Source of the DNA: Hyphomicrobiales bacterium
GTDB lineage: Bacteria > Pseudomonadota > Alphaproteobacteria > Rhizobiales > Rhizobiaceae
NCBI GenBank assembly: GCA_900467185.1
Contig: UBPA01000020.1
Coordinates: forward strand, 186,001 to 250,000
Length of the DNA: 64,000 nt
Direction: 5' to 3'
Shown here one piece after another: positions 41,505 through 49,236 of the stretch. Under the pieces are notes generated by a model. The model made no database searches and was not told where the DNA came from. It saw nothing but the letters and a program-made list of their open reading frames with translations. A program made the translations under genes and the position numbers. Each line of letters begins with the position of its first letter. Positions within the stretch are counted from its first letter, which is position 1.

Positions 41505-42745
41505 TGGGCATCTTCGAGAGATGGCGCGGAGTGCCTATAAAGCTCACGGATGGCGAGTTCTGGCGCGGTTTTTTCGGGCTAGGCACGACGTCTGGCGAGA
41601 CAGTGACGATTGAAACGGCCCTACAGCTTGACGCTGTATGGGCCTGCGTCAACCTTATCCGGAATGCATTCATCATGCTGCCCTGCCTTGTCTACAAGGC
41701 GGACGGCGTGACGGTCGATACGGAATCTGAACTCTACAGCCTGTTGCACGACATGCCCAACATGGACGACACCGCGTCGGACTTCTGGGCAATGGTGGCG
41801 CTTTGCCTGTGCCTAGACGGGAATTTCTTCGCCGAGAAGAAGATGATCGGGGCGCGGCTTGTGGCTCTCAACCCGCTGCCTCCATTGAAGGTTGGCGTCT
41901 GCCGCGATAAGCGCAACACGCGTTACTACGAGGTAACGGAAGACGGCAAGAAGCGCCGCATTCCCGAAGACAAGATGTTTCACGTCCGTGGCGCGGTCTT
42001 GCCGGGTTGCGATCGCGGCATGTCTCCGATCGGTGTGGTGCGTAACGCAGTCGGCAATGCGCTGGCGGGCGAACGTGTCGCGGGCAAGATGTTCGCGAAC
42101 GGATTTCAGGTCGCGGGCGTTCTTTCGTCTGACCAGATCCTCAAGCCGGAGCAGCGCAAGCAGCTTGGTGACGTGCTTGGCCAGTTCGCGGGGTCTGACC
42201 GCGCAGGCAAGATCGCCGTTCTCGAGGCTGGCCTAAAATATCAGCAGCTGACGATTGATCCAAAAGACGCCCAGATGCTGGAGACGCGCCAGTACAGTGT
42301 CGAGCAAATCTGCCGCATCTTCGGCGTCCCGCCCGTGATGATTGGCCATGCGGCCAACGGCACGACGACGTGGGGCAGCGGGATTGAGCAGTTGATCCTG
42401 CAGTTTACGAAGACTTGCCTTGGTCCGATGGTGCGCAGCATCGAATCCGCCATCTATCGCGACTTGTTGACCAGCGAAACGCGCAAGAAAGCGAAGATTC
42501 GGTTTGGACTCGAGGGCCTCCTTCGCGGTGATAGCACGGCGCGAGCCGACTTCGTCTCTAAGATGATCCAGTCTGGCGTTTACACCGTCAACGAGGGCCG
42601 AGCCTACGAGAACAAAGCCCCGGTAAAAGGCGGCGACCTTTCCATCGTCAATGGCGCAATGACGCCGCTGGATATGCTCGGTCATAACGGCGGCCCGCCG
42701 CTGAACGATACCAACAAGCAAGGCGGGAGCGGCGGCAATGTCTGA
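41504..42745 (+). CDS. Phage portal protein (HK97 family)
   Basis: The product is 413 residues. Signature segments are ALQLDAVWACVNLIRNAF near residue 45, MFHVRGAVLPGCDRG, and SVEQICRIFGVPPVMIGHAANGTTTWGSGIEQL, characteristic of HK97-type portals. It forms the dodecameric ring at one vertex that acts as DNA entry and head-tail joining point. TAATG overlap with terL and an 8-bp overlap with the next small gene place it in one packaging/head operon. Confidence 0.95.
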   Translation: MGIFERWRGVPIKLTDGEFWRGFFGLGTTSGETVTIETALQLDAVWACVNLIRNAFIMLPCLVYKADGVTVDTESELYSLLHDMPNMDDTASDFWAMVALCLCLDGNFFAEKKMIGARLVALNPLPPLKVGVCRDKRNTRYYEVTEDGKKRRIPEDKMFHVRGAVLPGCDRGMSPIGVVRNAVGNALAGERVAGKMFANGFQVAGVLSSDQILKPEQRKQLGDVLGQFAGSDRAGKIAVLEAGLKYQQLTIDPKDAQMLETRQYSVEQICRIFGVPPVMIGHAANGTTTWGSGIEQLILQFTKTCLGPMVRSIESAIYRDLLTSETRKKAKIRFGLEGLLRGDSTARADFVSKMIQSGVYTVNEGRAYENKAPVKGGDLSIVNGAMTPLDMLGHNGGPPLNDTNKQGGSGGNV

Positions 42746-42914
42746 ATATCATCTCTACAAGGTCACCGGCTTCAAGCCGGGCGGTTGGGCTAAGGCTACG
42801 CAAGTTGAAATTGCAGCAGCGAGCGCAGAATCGGCTGAATCCATTATTCGCGGCATGCTCTTGCGGCACGGCGACGATGATCGTGTGCCGCTAACCATCC
42901 GCGCGTCGGCTTAA
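42738..42914 (+). CDS. Small phage protein (58 aa)
   Basis: The 58-residue product starts EYHLYKVTGFKPGGWAK and continues with a helical ASAESAESIIRGMLLRHG. The arrangement (beta-strand, then helix with Ala/Ser) resembles a small ribbon-helix type fold. GGGAG precedes ATG 42738, and it overlaps the portal stop by 8 bp. Function unknown. Confidence 0.6.
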   Translation: MSEYHLYKVTGFKPGGWAKATQVEIAAASAESAESIIRGMLLRHGDDDRVPLTIRASA

Positions 42915-42957
42915 CGAGCCCGAACCGCCCGCAGCACGCGCTGCATAAGGACAAATC

Positions 42958-44079
42958 ATGAAATTTGAACACCTGATTTCGGCCTTTCTGGCCGAACCCT
43001 GGGCGATTCAGCGCGAAAAACTGGGTGTTTTGGCCGATGTTTTGGTCGCGCGAGCCGAGGGTGATAAGCTGTTTTCGACTGAGTTCGCGGCAGCCGTCGA
43101 TGACGCTCGCGCCGCGGAAATCGCTCAAACCGACGGAAAAGTCGCGATTATCCCCGTTTACGGCGTTTTGGCGCAGAAAATGGACATGCTTTCCGCCATG
43201 AGCGGTGGGTCGTCCTATGCCGGCATCAAAAAGGCGCTGTATTCGGCGCTGTCCAACGAGGACGTGAAGGCTGTCGTGCTGGACGTTGACAGCCCCGGCG
43301 GCACTGTGCCCGGCACGGAAGAACTCGCGACGGAAATTCGCAAACTTCGTGGTGGCGAGAAGCCGATTATCGCGCAGGTCAACAGCCTTGCGGCAAGCGC
43401 AGCCTACTGGGTAGCGTCTGCGGCCGACGAGATTGTGGTCACGCCGTCTGGTCGTGCCGGTTCGATCGGCGTTTACACAGCGCATGATGATGTTTCGGCC
43501 GCCCTTCAACAGCGAGGCATCAAGCGCACGTACATTTCCTCGACGCCAGAAAAGGTCGAGGGGAATGAGACCGGGCCGCTGAGCAAGGAGACGCTTGCTT
43601 ATATCAAGGCTGGCGTCGATCGCTCCTACAACAAGTTTTTGTTAGCCGTCGCCGAAGGGCGCGGCGTCGCACTCAGCAAGGTTCAAGACAATTACGGCCG
43701 TGGCAGGGTCTTCTATTCGGAAGAGCTCCTAGACCGCGGCATGGTCGATCGTGTTGCCACGCTGGACGAAACACTAGAGCGCTTTGGTGCTGAAACGCAG
43801 CCGGCATATGTGCGGCGCGTGAAGGCGAACAACCAGGCGCGCGCAGAGTCGGCTTCGCTGCTTGCTGCAAAGATGGCTGCAGGTGAGCCGATTACGAAAC
43901 GTGAGTTTGAAAACGGCCTCAAGGGTCTTGTTGGCTTTTCGAACTCAGAGGCAGAGCGGGCCGCTCGGCTCTACCTCAGAGAAGATCAGGGGGCTCCTGA
44001 TGACGAGACGGATGCAGCTGCTTTGGCAGCCCTAGACCGGCTGTTGGCCGAAGCAAAAACACCATTCATCAAACGATAG
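42958..44079 (+). CDS. Capsid maturation protease, S49/SppA type
   Basis: The product is 373 residues. DSPGGTVPGTEEL precedes the nucleophile loop VNSLAASAAYWVASAADEIVV with serine at S147; GSIGVY follows. The N-terminal ~60 residues are a linker to scaffold, and the C-terminal ~90 residues (RAESASLLAAKMAAGEPI and on) are helical. S49-type prohead proteases cleave scaffold and capsid precursor. It lies between portal and major capsid, the expected place. No separate scaffold gene is seen. Confidence 0.93.
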   Translation: MKFEHLISAFLAEPWAIQREKLGVLADVLVARAEGDKLFSTEFAAAVDDARAAEIAQTDGKVAIIPVYGVLAQKMDMLSAMSGGSSYAGIKKALYSALSNEDVKAVVLDVDSPGGTVPGTEELATEIRKLRGGEKPIIAQVNSLAASAAYWVASAADEIVVTPSGRAGSIGVYTAHDDVSAALQQRGIKRTYISSTPEKVEGNETGPLSKETLAYIKAGVDRSYNKFLLAVAEGRGVALSKVQDNYGRGRVFYSEELLDRGMVDRVATLDETLERFGAETQPAYVRRVKANNQARAESASLLAAKMAAGEPITKREFENGLKGLVGFSNSEAERAARLYLREDQGAPDDETDAAALAALDRLLAEAKTPFIKR

Positions 44080-44088
44080 GAGCCTTTT

Positions 44089-45288
44089 ATGGCAGAACTA
44101 GCAGAAAAGATTGGCGAGCTCAGCGCTTCGCTTGCCTCCATCAAGGACCAGGTCGGCAATCTTGCGACCGACTTCACGTCGAAGCTCGAAAAGAACGGCA
44201 CGGTGTCCGCTGAGCTGAAGGACAAGACCGACAAGGCACTTTCCGAACTTGGCGCCATGACTACCCGCCTTGGCGATCTGGAAAAGCACGCTGCACGCGA
44301 ACGCGAATTCGGCGAAGACGAGCAGAAGTCGCTCGGCGACATCGTGGTTGATTCCGATGCATTCAAATCTGGCGAAATGACCAGCTCGACGCGCGGCAAG
44401 ATGAACATTCGCGCAGATCGCGCCGCCATTACCACCGCGGACGGTACTGTCGGCGCCGGTCGCTCCAATGGCACTTCGCTGGTGCCAGGACAGCGTGTTC
44501 CGGGCATCGTTGCGCCGCCAAACCGTCGCATGACGATCCGCGATCTTCTGATGCCCGGCCAGACCAGTTCGAACAACATCGAATATGTCAAGGAAACGGG
44601 CTTCACCAATAACGCTGCTCCGGTCGCCGAGACAAATTCCAAGCCTTATAGCGATATCACGTTCAACATGGCGAACGCTCCGGTTCGCACGATTGCGCAC
44701 CTGTTCAAGGCTTCTCGCCAGATCCTTGACGACGCAGCCGCCCTGAAGAGCTATATCGATGGCCGCGCTCGCTACGGTCTGCAGTTCAAGGAAGAAGCGC
44801 AACTTCTCAAGGGCGACGGCACTGGCCAGAACATCCTCGGCGTGCAGCCTCAGGCAACTGCTTTTGCGCCGGCCTTCGTTCCGCAGGATGCGACCCCGAT
44901 TGACCGGCTGCGGCTAGCCATGCTGCAGGTTGTTCTGGCTGAATTTCCGGCAACCGGTTTTGTCCTTAATCCGATCGACTGGGCAACCATCGAACTGACT
45001 AAGGACAATGAGGGGCGCTACATCATCGCGAACCCACAGAACGGCACGTCTCCTCGACTGTGGAATCTTCCGATTGTTGAAACGCAGTCCCAGACACTCG
45101 GTACGTTCCTGACAGGCGCCTTTTCCATGGCCGCACAGATTTTCGATCGAATGGAAATCGAAGTACTTCTGTCGACAGAGAACGTCGATGATTTCGAGCG
45201 GAATCTTGCAAGTATTCGCGCCGAGCAGCGCTTGGGTCTTGCAGTATATCGTCCGGAAGCTTTCGTAACGGGCTCCGTTTCTGCTTAA
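44089..45288 (+). CDS. Major capsid protein (HK97 fold)
   Basis: The product is 399 residues. The first ~110 residues are a helical delta/scaffold domain (LSASLASIKDQVGNLATDF, KTDKALSELGAMTTRLGDLEK), probably removed by the adjacent protease. The mature part shows SSNNIEYVKETGFTNNAAPVAE and ASRQILDDAAALKSYIDGR, HK97 capsid hallmarks, and ends in a P-domain (EIEVLLSTENVDDFERNLASIRAEQRLGLAV). AGGAGCC precedes ATG 44089. A TTCG hairpin follows the stop. Confidence 0.96.
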   Translation: MAELAEKIGELSASLASIKDQVGNLATDFTSKLEKNGTVSAELKDKTDKALSELGAMTTRLGDLEKHAAREREFGEDEQKSLGDIVVDSDAFKSGEMTSSTRGKMNIRADRAAITTADGTVGAGRSNGTSLVPGQRVPGIVAPPNRRMTIRDLLMPGQTSSNNIEYVKETGFTNNAAPVAETNSKPYSDITFNMANAPVRTIAHLFKASRQILDDAAALKSYIDGRARYGLQFKEEAQLLKGDGTGQNILGVQPQATAFAPAFVPQDATPIDRLRLAMLQVVLAEFPATGFVLNPIDWATIELTKDNEGRYIIANPQNGTSPRLWNLPIVETQSQTLGTFLTGAFSMAAQIFDRMEIEVLLSTENVDDFERNLASIRAEQRLGLAVYRPEAFVTGSVSA

Positions 45289-45295
45289 GCCTTAA

Positions 45296-45315
45296 GGGGC
45301 GTCTTCGGGCGCCCC
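45296..45315 (+). terminator. TTCG hairpin after major capsid gene
   Basis: GGGGCG-tcttcggg-CGCCCC starts 8 bp after the capsid stop. No T-tract. Such hairpins after capsid genes may reduce read-through or stabilise the abundant capsid mRNA. Confidence 0.45.
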
Positions 45316-45338
45316 ATTCCAACCATTAGGAGGGCTTC

Positions 45339-45638
45339 ATGGCCTACGACAAGACGAAAGACCCATCCACGGGCAACCCATACACTTCCAGTCGCCGCAA
45401 GGCCGCTCGCCACCCCAAGGGCGTGACGGTTGTGGCCAGCGACACGGTCGACCTAGCCGCATATGCGGCTGGACTGGTCGTCATTACCGCCGGCAACATC
45501 AAGTACCTTCCGTCGCAGAACGCTGACGCTGATACGATCACCGTCACGGCTGCTCCGGTCGGCTTCATCATCCCGCATCAGGTTCGCCGTGTGTTCGCAA
45601 CCGGCACGACCGGTGCTGTCGCAACGCTGGATGGCTGA
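45339..45638 (+). CDS. Phage spike-base-like / head decoration protein
   Basis: The product is 99 residues. The ending FIIPHQVRRVFATGTTGAVATLDG and the strand VVASDTVDLAAYAAGLVVITAGN resemble the spike-base protein family known from Rhodobacter GTA-like particles (a D-L-x-x pattern, then VRRVxATGTT). Location just after the capsid gene also suits a decoration protein. AGGAGG precedes ATG 45339. The assignment is by pattern, not by strong identity. Confidence 0.5.
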   Translation: MAYDKTKDPSTGNPYTSSRRKAARHPKGVTVVASDTVDLAAYAAGLVVITAGNIKYLPSQNADADTITVTAAPVGFIIPHQVRRVFATGTTGAVATLDG

Positions 45639-45639
45639 C

Positions 45640-45939
45640 ATGGCCGTGAAAAAAGAAGAAAGCGCTTTAAAGACGCCTGAGAAGGCACCCGAAAAGGCGG
45701 CGGTATCTGCCATCAAGTCGGCTGAGGTCGGCTACACGGAAAAGCCGCTGATGTCGACGTCGGACGCCAAGCCAGCCGAAGCCAAGACCGATGACGCAAG
45801 CAGGGTTCTGGTCAAGGCTGTTCGCAGTTTTGCGGGCGTTGAAGGCGATAAGGGGCCGGCCAGCGAGCCGTTTTCGGTCAGCCGTCAGCGCTATGCCGAC
45901 CTGAAGGCCAACGGCCTCGTTGAACTGGTTGAAGAATAG
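45640..45939 (+). CDS. Phage hypothetical protein, Lys/Ala/Glu-rich
   Basis: The product is 99 residues. The first ~55 residues are low-complexity (EESALKTPEKAPEKAAVSAI); the end is an ordered segment (SVSRQRYADLKANGLVELVEE), similar to small head proteins ending with a helix that closes the capsid-tail region. ATG 45640 starts 1 bp after the upstream stop. Function unknown. Confidence 0.6.
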   Translation: MAVKKEESALKTPEKAPEKAAVSAIKSAEVGYTEKPLMSTSDAKPAEAKTDDASRVLVKAVRSFAGVEGDKGPASEPFSVSRQRYADLKANGLVELVEE

Positions 45940-45962
45940 CCCAAAGGGCGGGACGGTGGCTT

Positions 45963-46325
45963 ATGGCGCTGGTTGATATTGAGCTCGCGCGCAAGCATTT
46001 GCGCATTGACGCCGAAGAGGACGATGGTGAGGTGGATGTATACCTCGCGGCAGCAGAATCCGCGGTACTCGATTACTTAGATCGCCCGGTTTTGCCGGCC
46101 AACTCGATGATCCCAGATCCCGATACGGTTGGGCACACCATGATTGTGACGCCGCCAATCGTGGCGGCAATCTTGCTTGTCCTTGCAAGCCTATATGAGA
46201 CCCGCGTGCCGCAAGAAGAAGGCGCTGGCGAAGCAACTCTACAGCCGACAGTGCGGCGGTTACTCGCGCCTTGGCGCGTCTGGCGACCCACAGTGATTAG
46301 CTGCGATCCTGAAGAGAGAACGTGA
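45963..46325 (+). CDS. Head-tail connector protein (gp6-like)
   Basis: The product is 120 residues. ALVDIELARKHLRIDAEEDDGEVDVYLAAAESAVLDYLDRPV is the gp6-like head-tail connector pattern; the remainder (VAAILLVLASLYETRVPQEE, RRLLAPWRVW) is family-typical. It forms the ring below the portal. Its TGA overlaps the next ATG. Confidence 0.88.
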   Translation: MALVDIELARKHLRIDAEEDDGEVDVYLAAAESAVLDYLDRPVLPANSMIPDPDTVGHTMIVTPPIVAAILLVLASLYETRVPQEEGAGEATLQPTVRRLLAPWRVWRPTVISCDPEERT

Positions 46326-46525
46326 TGGCACGTGTAAAATTTACCGATGACTTTGATTACAGGCCAACAGCGAATGTGACCTATGCTTATCTCGCCAACA
46401 CGGAGCACACTGTGAAACGCGAATGCGCCGATCAGGCTATCGCGGTCGGGAAGGCGCACGAGATCAAGGGCTCGGCGGCACCGGAAAGCGAGGCCGAAGA
46501 TGGCGACGAAGCGCTCAGCGAGTGA
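46325..46525 (+). CDS. Small phage protein (66 aa)
   Basis: The product is 66 residues with an acidic C-terminus (SAAPESEAEDGDEALSE). The start RVKFTDDFDYRPTANVTYAY matches a pattern common to small connector-region proteins in rhizobial phages. ATG 46325 overlaps the upstream TGA; the gene overlaps the head-tail adaptor by 26 bp. Function unknown. Confidence 0.6.
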   Translation: MARVKFTDDFDYRPTANVTYAYLANTEHTVKRECADQAIAVGKAHEIKGSAAPESEAEDGDEALSE

Positions 46526-46850
46526 TATCTTCCATCGTGTAGCTTTTGACCAGCGCGCCGTGGCTGACCGTGGCGACGGTGTAGAGGTCGAGGATTGGCA
46601 GGAGCGCGTTTCCGTTCATGCTGGCTACATTCACCTCCGCGGCGGAGAAAGCGTGCAGGCGGCCCGTCTAGCGGGCAAGCATACGCAGGTGATCTTCGTT
46701 CGCGCATCCCAACATACGAAAGCTATCAAGACGGACTGGCGCGTTCGTGACGTCCGTACAGGTCAGGTGTTCAACATCCTTGAGGCGGTGCCGACCGAAG
46801 ACCGCCGGTGGATCGATTTCACGTGTCAGAGCGGAGTTAACCCCGGATGA
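46500..46850 (+). CDS. Head-tail adaptor / head closure protein
   Basis: The product is 116 residues with the phage head-closure pattern (FHRVAFDQRAVADRGDGVEVEDWQER, then GGESVQAARLAGKHTQVIFVRASQ and KTDWRVRDVRTGQVFNI). It is a beta-barrel ring protein that closes the head after packaging. Overlaps the flanking genes, in the usual connector order. Confidence 0.87.
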   Translation: MATKRSASDIFHRVAFDQRAVADRGDGVEVEDWQERVSVHAGYIHLRGGESVQAARLAGKHTQVIFVRASQHTKAIKTDWRVRDVRTGQVFNILEAVPTEDRRWIDFTCQSGVNPG

Positions 46851-47308
46851 CAAAGATCCTTAACCTCGCACGGCTTGATCAGAAGCTTAAGCGCCTACCA
46901 TCTGCAACTAAGGATACGATCCGGGCAGCCATGGAAGGGCAGGCGCAGGTCATCGTCGACTTGGCTAAAAGTTTGGTGCCTTCAGACAGCGGGGCGCTTC
47001 GGGAGAGCATCGGCTTCACCTGGGGTAAGGCTCCAAAAGGCTCCATGGTTATGGGCGCAGTCAAGAGTAAGCTTGCCGACGATCTGACGCTGACAATCTA
47101 CGCCGGCAACGATGAGGCGTATTATGCCCGATGGATCGAGTTCGGCACGGCACAGCATATTAACGGCGGTCTTTTTGCGGGCTCCAAGCATCCCGGCACG
47201 AATGCGCAACCGTTCTTCTACCCTGCCTTCCGTGCCAATCGAAAAGGCGTCAAGCGCGAAATCCGCAAGGCTGTACGGAACGCGGCAAAACAGGCGGTGC
47301 GGACGTGA
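46847..47308 (+). CDS. HK97 gp10-family tail/neck protein
   Basis: The product is 153 residues. LVPSDSGALRESIGFTWGK, then YYARWIEFGTAQH and PFFYPAFRANRKGVKREIRKAVRNA match HK97 gp10-like proteins, which join head and tail. ATGA overlap with the previous gene and a 4-bp overlap with the next. Confidence 0.9.
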   Translation: MTKILNLARLDQKLKRLPSATKDTIRAAMEGQAQVIVDLAKSLVPSDSGALRESIGFTWGKAPKGSMVMGAVKSKLADDLTLTIYAGNDEAYYARWIEFGTAQHINGGLFAGSKHPGTNAQPFFYPAFRANRKGVKREIRKAVRNAAKQAVRT

Positions 47309-47712
47309 GCGAAGATGCAGGGCACGAAATACAGGTGGCTATCGTCACCGCGCTGAAAGCGGACTCCGATGTCGCGGCCATGACAGGTGGCCGTGTATAT
47401 GACCGCGTGCCTGCGAATGCCGAGTACCCGTACATTTCGTTCGGCCCAGAGCAGGACATCCCAGAAGATGCGGACTGCATTGAGGCCTCCGAAATCATAT
47501 TGCAAATCGACGTTTGGTCGCAAGACCCTGGCTTCCGTGAAGCCCGGCGCGTTGGCAAGGCCGTCAAGCGTGCACTGACAGAAGATGCGATCACGCTGGC
47601 AGACAATGCCCTCGTTTATTTCGAATACGACGGGCGCCGTGTGCTGCGCGATCCCGACGGCAACACCTCACACGTCGTTTTGACCTTTCGGGCAGGCGTC
47701 GAGCACCACTGA
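47305..47712 (+). CDS. DUF3168 tail completion protein
   Basis: The product is 135 residues. VAIVTALKADSDVAAMTGGRVYDRVPANAEYPYISFGPEQDI is the DUF3168 signature, ending DGNTSHVVLTFRAGVEHH. It is the tail-terminator type ring at the head-proximal end of the tail tube. GTG 47305 overlaps the previous stop (GTGA). Confidence 0.9.
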   Translation: MSEDAGHEIQVAIVTALKADSDVAAMTGGRVYDRVPANAEYPYISFGPEQDIPEDADCIEASEIILQIDVWSQDPGFREARRVGKAVKRALTEDAITLADNALVYFEYDGRRVLRDPDGNTSHVVLTFRAGVEHH

Positions 47713-47790
47713 ATCCATCACAACCGGCATATCGCCGAACCTGCTGAAGTCGGCGGGCATCTTTTCGCGCGATCAAAAGGATTACGCATT

Positions 47791-48228
47791 ATGGCAGAAG
47801 CAACAACCATCAAGGGCGGCAAGGTCAAGGTACAGCTTGGCAACTCTGCGCAGCCGATTGTTTACACGGCCCCCTGCGGCTTCACGCAGCGCTCGGTTTC
47901 TATCAACAAATCGCTCGAAGAGGTTTCGATCCCGGACTGCGAAGATCCTGATGCCATGAACTGGCTCGGAAGGGACGCGACGTCGCTCTCGATGACCGTT
48001 GGCGGCGAGGGTGTTCTCGCAGTTGAGAGCGTCGACACATGGATGACCGCTCTTGACAGTGAGAACTCCGTGCCTGTGAAGGTGATTTGGGAGTTTCCCG
48101 CGAAGGTCATCACCTGGACCGGCAAAATGCACATTGAAAGTTTCGAGGTCGGCGCCGAAGACAAGAAACGCGTGACTGCCACGGTCTCCATGCAGAGCGA
48201 TGGCAAGATGGTCCGGACGAGCGTCTAA
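47791..48228 (+). CDS. Major tail tube protein
   Basis: The product is 145 residues. KGGKVKVQLGNSAQPIVYTAPCGFTQRSVSI and the recurrent beta-strand pattern (TSLSMTVGGEGVLAVESVDTW, WTGKMHIESFEVGAEDKKRVTATVSM) match siphovirus tail tube proteins, and the length is typical of phage-type GTA tail tubes. A 78-bp gap upstream and 2-bp gap downstream separate it from DUF3168 and the chaperone gene. Confidence 0.82.
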   Translation: MAEATTIKGGKVKVQLGNSAQPIVYTAPCGFTQRSVSINKSLEEVSIPDCEDPDAMNWLGRDATSLSMTVGGEGVLAVESVDTWMTALDSENSVPVKVIWEFPAKVITWTGKMHIESFEVGAEDKKRVTATVSMQSDGKMVRTSV

Positions 48229-48230
48229 CG

Positions 48231-48608
48231 ATGCGGGACGCGCAAATCACGTTGACCTGGGCGGATGGCGATTACGTCTTTCGCCTAGGGTGGGGTGAGC
48301 TTGAGCTGCTGCAGGAGGCCTGCAACGCCGGCCCCTACGTCATCCTCGATCGGCTCAACGACAAAACATTCCGCATTGGCGACATCTCGCACGTTCTCCG
48401 ACTCGGCCTTATCGGTGGCGGCTTGCCACCTACCGACGCGCTTAGATTGGTTCGCGCTTACGTTGAAAACCGCGTGCCGTCTGAGAATGTAATCTTTGCC
48501 CAGGCAGTACTTTCTGCCGGTTGCGTTGGTGCGCCGGAGGAGAAGCTGGGGGAGACAGACGCGCCAAGCCCGGACGAAAGCTTGACGATCTCCCCGACGG
48601 AAAGCTGA
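48231..48608 (+). CDS. GTA gp10-like tail assembly protein
   Basis: The product is 125 residues. WADGDYVFRLGWGELELLQEACNAGPYVILDRL and DISHVLRLGLIGGG are the pattern of gene-transfer-agent gp10-type proteins, which lie between tail tube and tape measure and act as tail assembly chaperone. The acidic Ser/Pro-rich tail (SPDESLTISPTES) ends where the -1 frame of the next reading frame begins. Confidence 0.87.
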   Translation: MRDAQITLTWADGDYVFRLGWGELELLQEACNAGPYVILDRLNDKTFRIGDISHVLRLGLIGGGLPPTDALRLVRAYVENRVPSENVIFAQAVLSAGCVGAPEEKLGETDAPSPDESLTISPTES

Positions 48609-48640
48609 GGTTTGGCGCAATCTACGGAAATGGCGCGGCC

Positions 48641-48787
48641 ATGGGGTTCACGCCCCAAGAGGTCCGCGCCATGTCCATGTGGCAGTACATGGCCGCCATT
48701 GACGGCTACATCACTGCGAACAGCCCCGATGAGAAGGGACTAACTGCCGGTGAAACGGACGATCTCTGGGACTTCATCCAGTCATAG
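48641..48787 (+). CDS. Tail assembly chaperone, short -1 frame product
   Basis: ATG 48641 gives 48 residues (GFTPQEVRAMSMWQYMAAIDGYITA) matching GTA-type chaperone gp10.1. The same frame is open upstream past the stop of the preceding gene, and LRFGAIYGNGAA just before this ATG looks coding. It is in the -1 frame relative to the upstream chaperone gene, the arrangement used by programmed frameshifting in tailed phages. No canonical slippery heptamer was found, so either an internal start or an atypical shift is used. Confidence 0.7.
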   Translation: MGFTPQEVRAMSMWQYMAAIDGYITANSPDEKGLTAGETDDLWDFIQS

Positions 48788-48792
48788 CCGCT

Positions 48793-49212
48793 CTACTGCT
48801 TTCGAGGAAGATCTCCAGCCGATATCATTTTGAGGGTCCTGTCGAAGCATTGCTCAAGCGACATTTCGGGCTCTAGGCATGCATAGCAATAGAAGCTTTC
48901 AAAAACAGATGACCCATTATCCGGGTCGCCGCCTTTGGGTCCAGCGTAGAACCGCTTGAAACCTGTATAAGCGCCGAAGGCGTTTTTGGCGTTTACAAGT
49001 CCGCACCACATAGTTGCCGTGCCCGCAGGGTTGTCTTGTTTTCGCTCGCGCTTGCAGACGTCTGCAAATCTGGCGCTATCACTATCAAGAAGTTCTAGCT
49101 TCAGCTTCTCTCTGATGCCTGCCAGATCCTCATCTGGTGCAGGCATGCATTGTGCTGCGTGAACTACTGTAGTTGACCCGAGCATCATAAGCGCAACCCA
49201 CAGAATCCTCAT
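48793..49212 (-). CDS. Secreted hypothetical protein, reverse-strand phage cargo
   Basis: The product is 139 residues with a signal peptide (LWVALMMLGSTTVVHAAQC). The mature part has six or more cysteines and the segment DSARFADVCKRERK, then WCGLVNAKNAFGAYTGFKRFYAG, a pattern found in small periplasmic bacterial proteins of unknown role (from memory). It lies on the minus strand inside the plus-strand tail operon, just before the tape measure: a typical lysogenic-conversion cargo gene. Superinfection exclusion at the periplasm is a plausible guess only. Confidence 0.75.
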   Translation of the reverse strand: MRILWVALMMLGSTTVVHAAQCMPAPDEDLAGIREKLKLELLDSDSARFADVCKRERKQDNPAGTATMWCGLVNAKNAFGAYTGFKRFYAGPKGGDPDNGSSVFESFYCYACLEPEMSLEQCFDRTLKMISAGDLPRKQ

Positions 49213-49236
49213 AAATTTTCCCCTTTAAGGTCAACT

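Noticed and set aside
48546-48610. Canonical -1 slippery heptamer at the chaperone gene overlap
   Set aside because: GGGGGAG and CGGAAAG do not fit X-XXY-YYZ in the zero frame, so only a tentative frameshift is proposed.
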